Positions 62,976 to 64,000 of a stretch of DNA of 64,000 bases are shown here, piece after piece. Under the pieces are notes generated by a model. It was given only the letters and a program-made list of their open reading frames with translations, had not been told where the DNA came from and did no database searches. How positions within the stretch are numbered: the first letter of the stretch is position 1; every line of letters starts with the position of its first letter. The translations under genes and the position numbers were made by a program. Origin of the DNA: Chloroflexota bacterium (GTDB lineage Bacteria > Chloroflexota > Chloroflexia > Chloroheliales > Chloroheliaceae); the NCBI GenBank assembly GCA_028287745.1, contig JAQBPB010000032.1:62001-126000 (forward strand), given 5' to 3'.

Positions 62976-64000
62976 TAGTTAAAGGCCAGGCCCGCCCCTG
63001 TTTGTTTGAGCAGCTCGGTTAAGTGCGGCGGGTCTGACCACTGGACGACTACCTGGGGAGTCTTATGCCAGTCCGCGCAGCGCTGGATGGTCTGGGCCAG
63101 GGCCAGGGCCAGTTCCCCGGTAACAGGCACGCTCGGTTCGAGATGCAGCTTTTTAACCTCAAAAAATTGCGCCTGGCGGTGGGCCTTGGCATCCAACCGG
63201 CCTATAAGTTGGCCGTTATGCAGGATGGACAGGGTGAAATAGCCGTAGCGCCGTTTGGCGGCCGGGGTATAGCATTCAATTTTATAGTCGAACCCGAAGG
63301 CGGTTAAGGCCCGCTCCCGGTCCGACACCAGGGGGTCGAAAGGCGAGAGCAGCGTGGTCAGGTTGGACTCTAGCCGGCCGGACTGCGCCGCCTCCACCAG
63401 CCCTAAATTAGCCGTATGGCTGTAACCGGCTTGTTTCCAACCTTCTACCTGGACCGGCACTACTTCACCGCTTTCCAGCAAAGTATTAAGCGCTATCAAA
63501 CCCTTCTTTTTGTACCGGTAGAAATAATTGCTGATCCAGGGAGCCTGCGCCACGCCCAGGGCCTGTACCGCCATTCGCGCGAAGACCAGTTCGGCTTCCG
63601 GCCCGGATAGCGCCTGGGCATCGTTCCATTCAGGCATCACCCGTTCGTGCAAATCATAAAAACGCTGGAAGCCTTGCCGCTTGGCAACGGCCAGGACTCC
63701 GGCGTCAAACATGGTTTCAAGGGCTTTTTTCTCCGGTTTCCAATCCCACCAACCGGCCCCTTTTTCCTGGTTGGGTCGTTCGAAGTCGGCCGAGCGCACC
63801 GGCCCATTGGCCCGGATATAGGCCAGCAGTTTATTTACTTCCTCCGGGTGTTCAGCAATCCATTTATGGGCCAGAGAGGTGTTTAACATCAACCGCCGGT
63901 AGAGCGGGTAATCTTCTACCGGCAGCATGCAGGCGGCGTGGCTCCAATATTCGAAAAGCTGTCCTTCTTCCAGTAATTCGTCCAGCCAGTTAAGCGGGTA
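62972..64000 (-). CDS. YcaQ-type winged-helix DNA glycosylase family protein (partial)
   Basis: Incomplete at its 5' end: the frame stays open to the window edge, and the residues before the first Met in view (LDELLEEGQLFEYWSHAACMLPVEDYPL) are part of the family's core. It is the YcaQ (AlkX) branch of the HTH_42 winged-helix family, glycosylases that unhook crosslinks. The QxQ/QxD active-site segment should lie beyond the edge and cannot be checked. The C-terminal winged-helix and barrel parts are present (LLSPFDPLVSDRERALTAFGFDYKIE). A second member of the wider family is at 49514-50590. Confidence 0.88.
   Translation of the reverse strand, partial: YPLNWLDELLEEGQLFEYWSHAACMLPVEDYPLYRRLMLNTSLAHKWIAEHPEEVNKLLAYIRANGPVRSADFERPNQEKGAGWWDWKPEKKALETMFDAGVLAVAKRQGFQRFYDLHERVMPEWNDAQALSGPEAELVFARMAVQALGVAQAPWISNYFYRYKKKGLIALNTLLESGEVVPVQVEGWKQAGYSHTANLGLVEAAQSGRLESNLTTLLSPFDPLVSDRERALTAFGFDYKIECYTPAAKRRYGYFTLSILHNGQLIGRLDAKAHRQAQFFEVKKLHLEPSVPVTGELALALAQTIQRCADWHKTPQVVVQWSDPPHLTELLKQTGAGLAFNY

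Overview
The window looks like a contiguous piece of a Chloroflexota chromosome. Lipoproteins carry the signal ending LAAC-GE followed by Pro/Thr/Ser linkers. There are PknB-type kinases, a KaiC-like ATPase and many TTG/GTG starts backed by good Shine-Dalgarno sites. This is a phylum guess from gene style; no rRNA is present to confirm it. Two tRNAs (Gln-CTG, Thr-CGT) are present. No CRISPR array, rRNA or complete mobile element was seen.

Layout. (1) 1-10.5 kb: two divergent operons around a 600-bp control region with a 134-bp inverted-repeat element. Leftward: Ser/Thr kinase, GH8 lipoprotein, pseudokinase. Rightward: GtrA, cellulose-synthase-like GT2, GT39-like transferase, GH113-like glycosidase, small anchored protein. 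Together they look like a kinase-governed exopolysaccharide locus. (2) 10.5-16.2 kb: accessory stretch with an IS3-type remnant, tRNA-Gln, an RNase-P-like structured region, paired DnaA boxes, a VWA lipoprotein, small orphan genes and a KGG-repeat/recombinase-like fusion, each with recognisable promoters. (3) 16.2-30 kb: KaiC-like ATPase plus receiver protein, an unknown membrane protein, a broken M23 peptidase, TetR, hisA, HAD, an LprG/P55-like lipoprotein-efflux pair, two alpha/beta hydrolases, a zincin and Hsp20. (4) 30-48 kb: housekeeping genes gyrB, dnaX, carB, S9 peptidase, isochorismatase, murJ, IMPase, murE and a thioesterase. (5) 48-64 kb: EamA transporter, a DNA-alkylation repair group (AlkZ-type, Ada-AlkA, Ogt, and a YcaQ-type protein cut by the window edge), RimK-like ligase, tRNA-Thr, a biotin carrier/biotin carboxylase pair, a beta-propeller lipoprotein, an Mca-like amidase, Nudix and YkgJ-type proteins.

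Genes often end in strong hairpins followed by T runs, many shared by convergent neighbours. Several promoters match sigma-70 consensus closely (TTGACA/TTGAAC, 16-17 bp, TATAAT), so regulatory calls here are firmer than usual. Functions are inferred from sequence motifs read by eye; no database search was possible.
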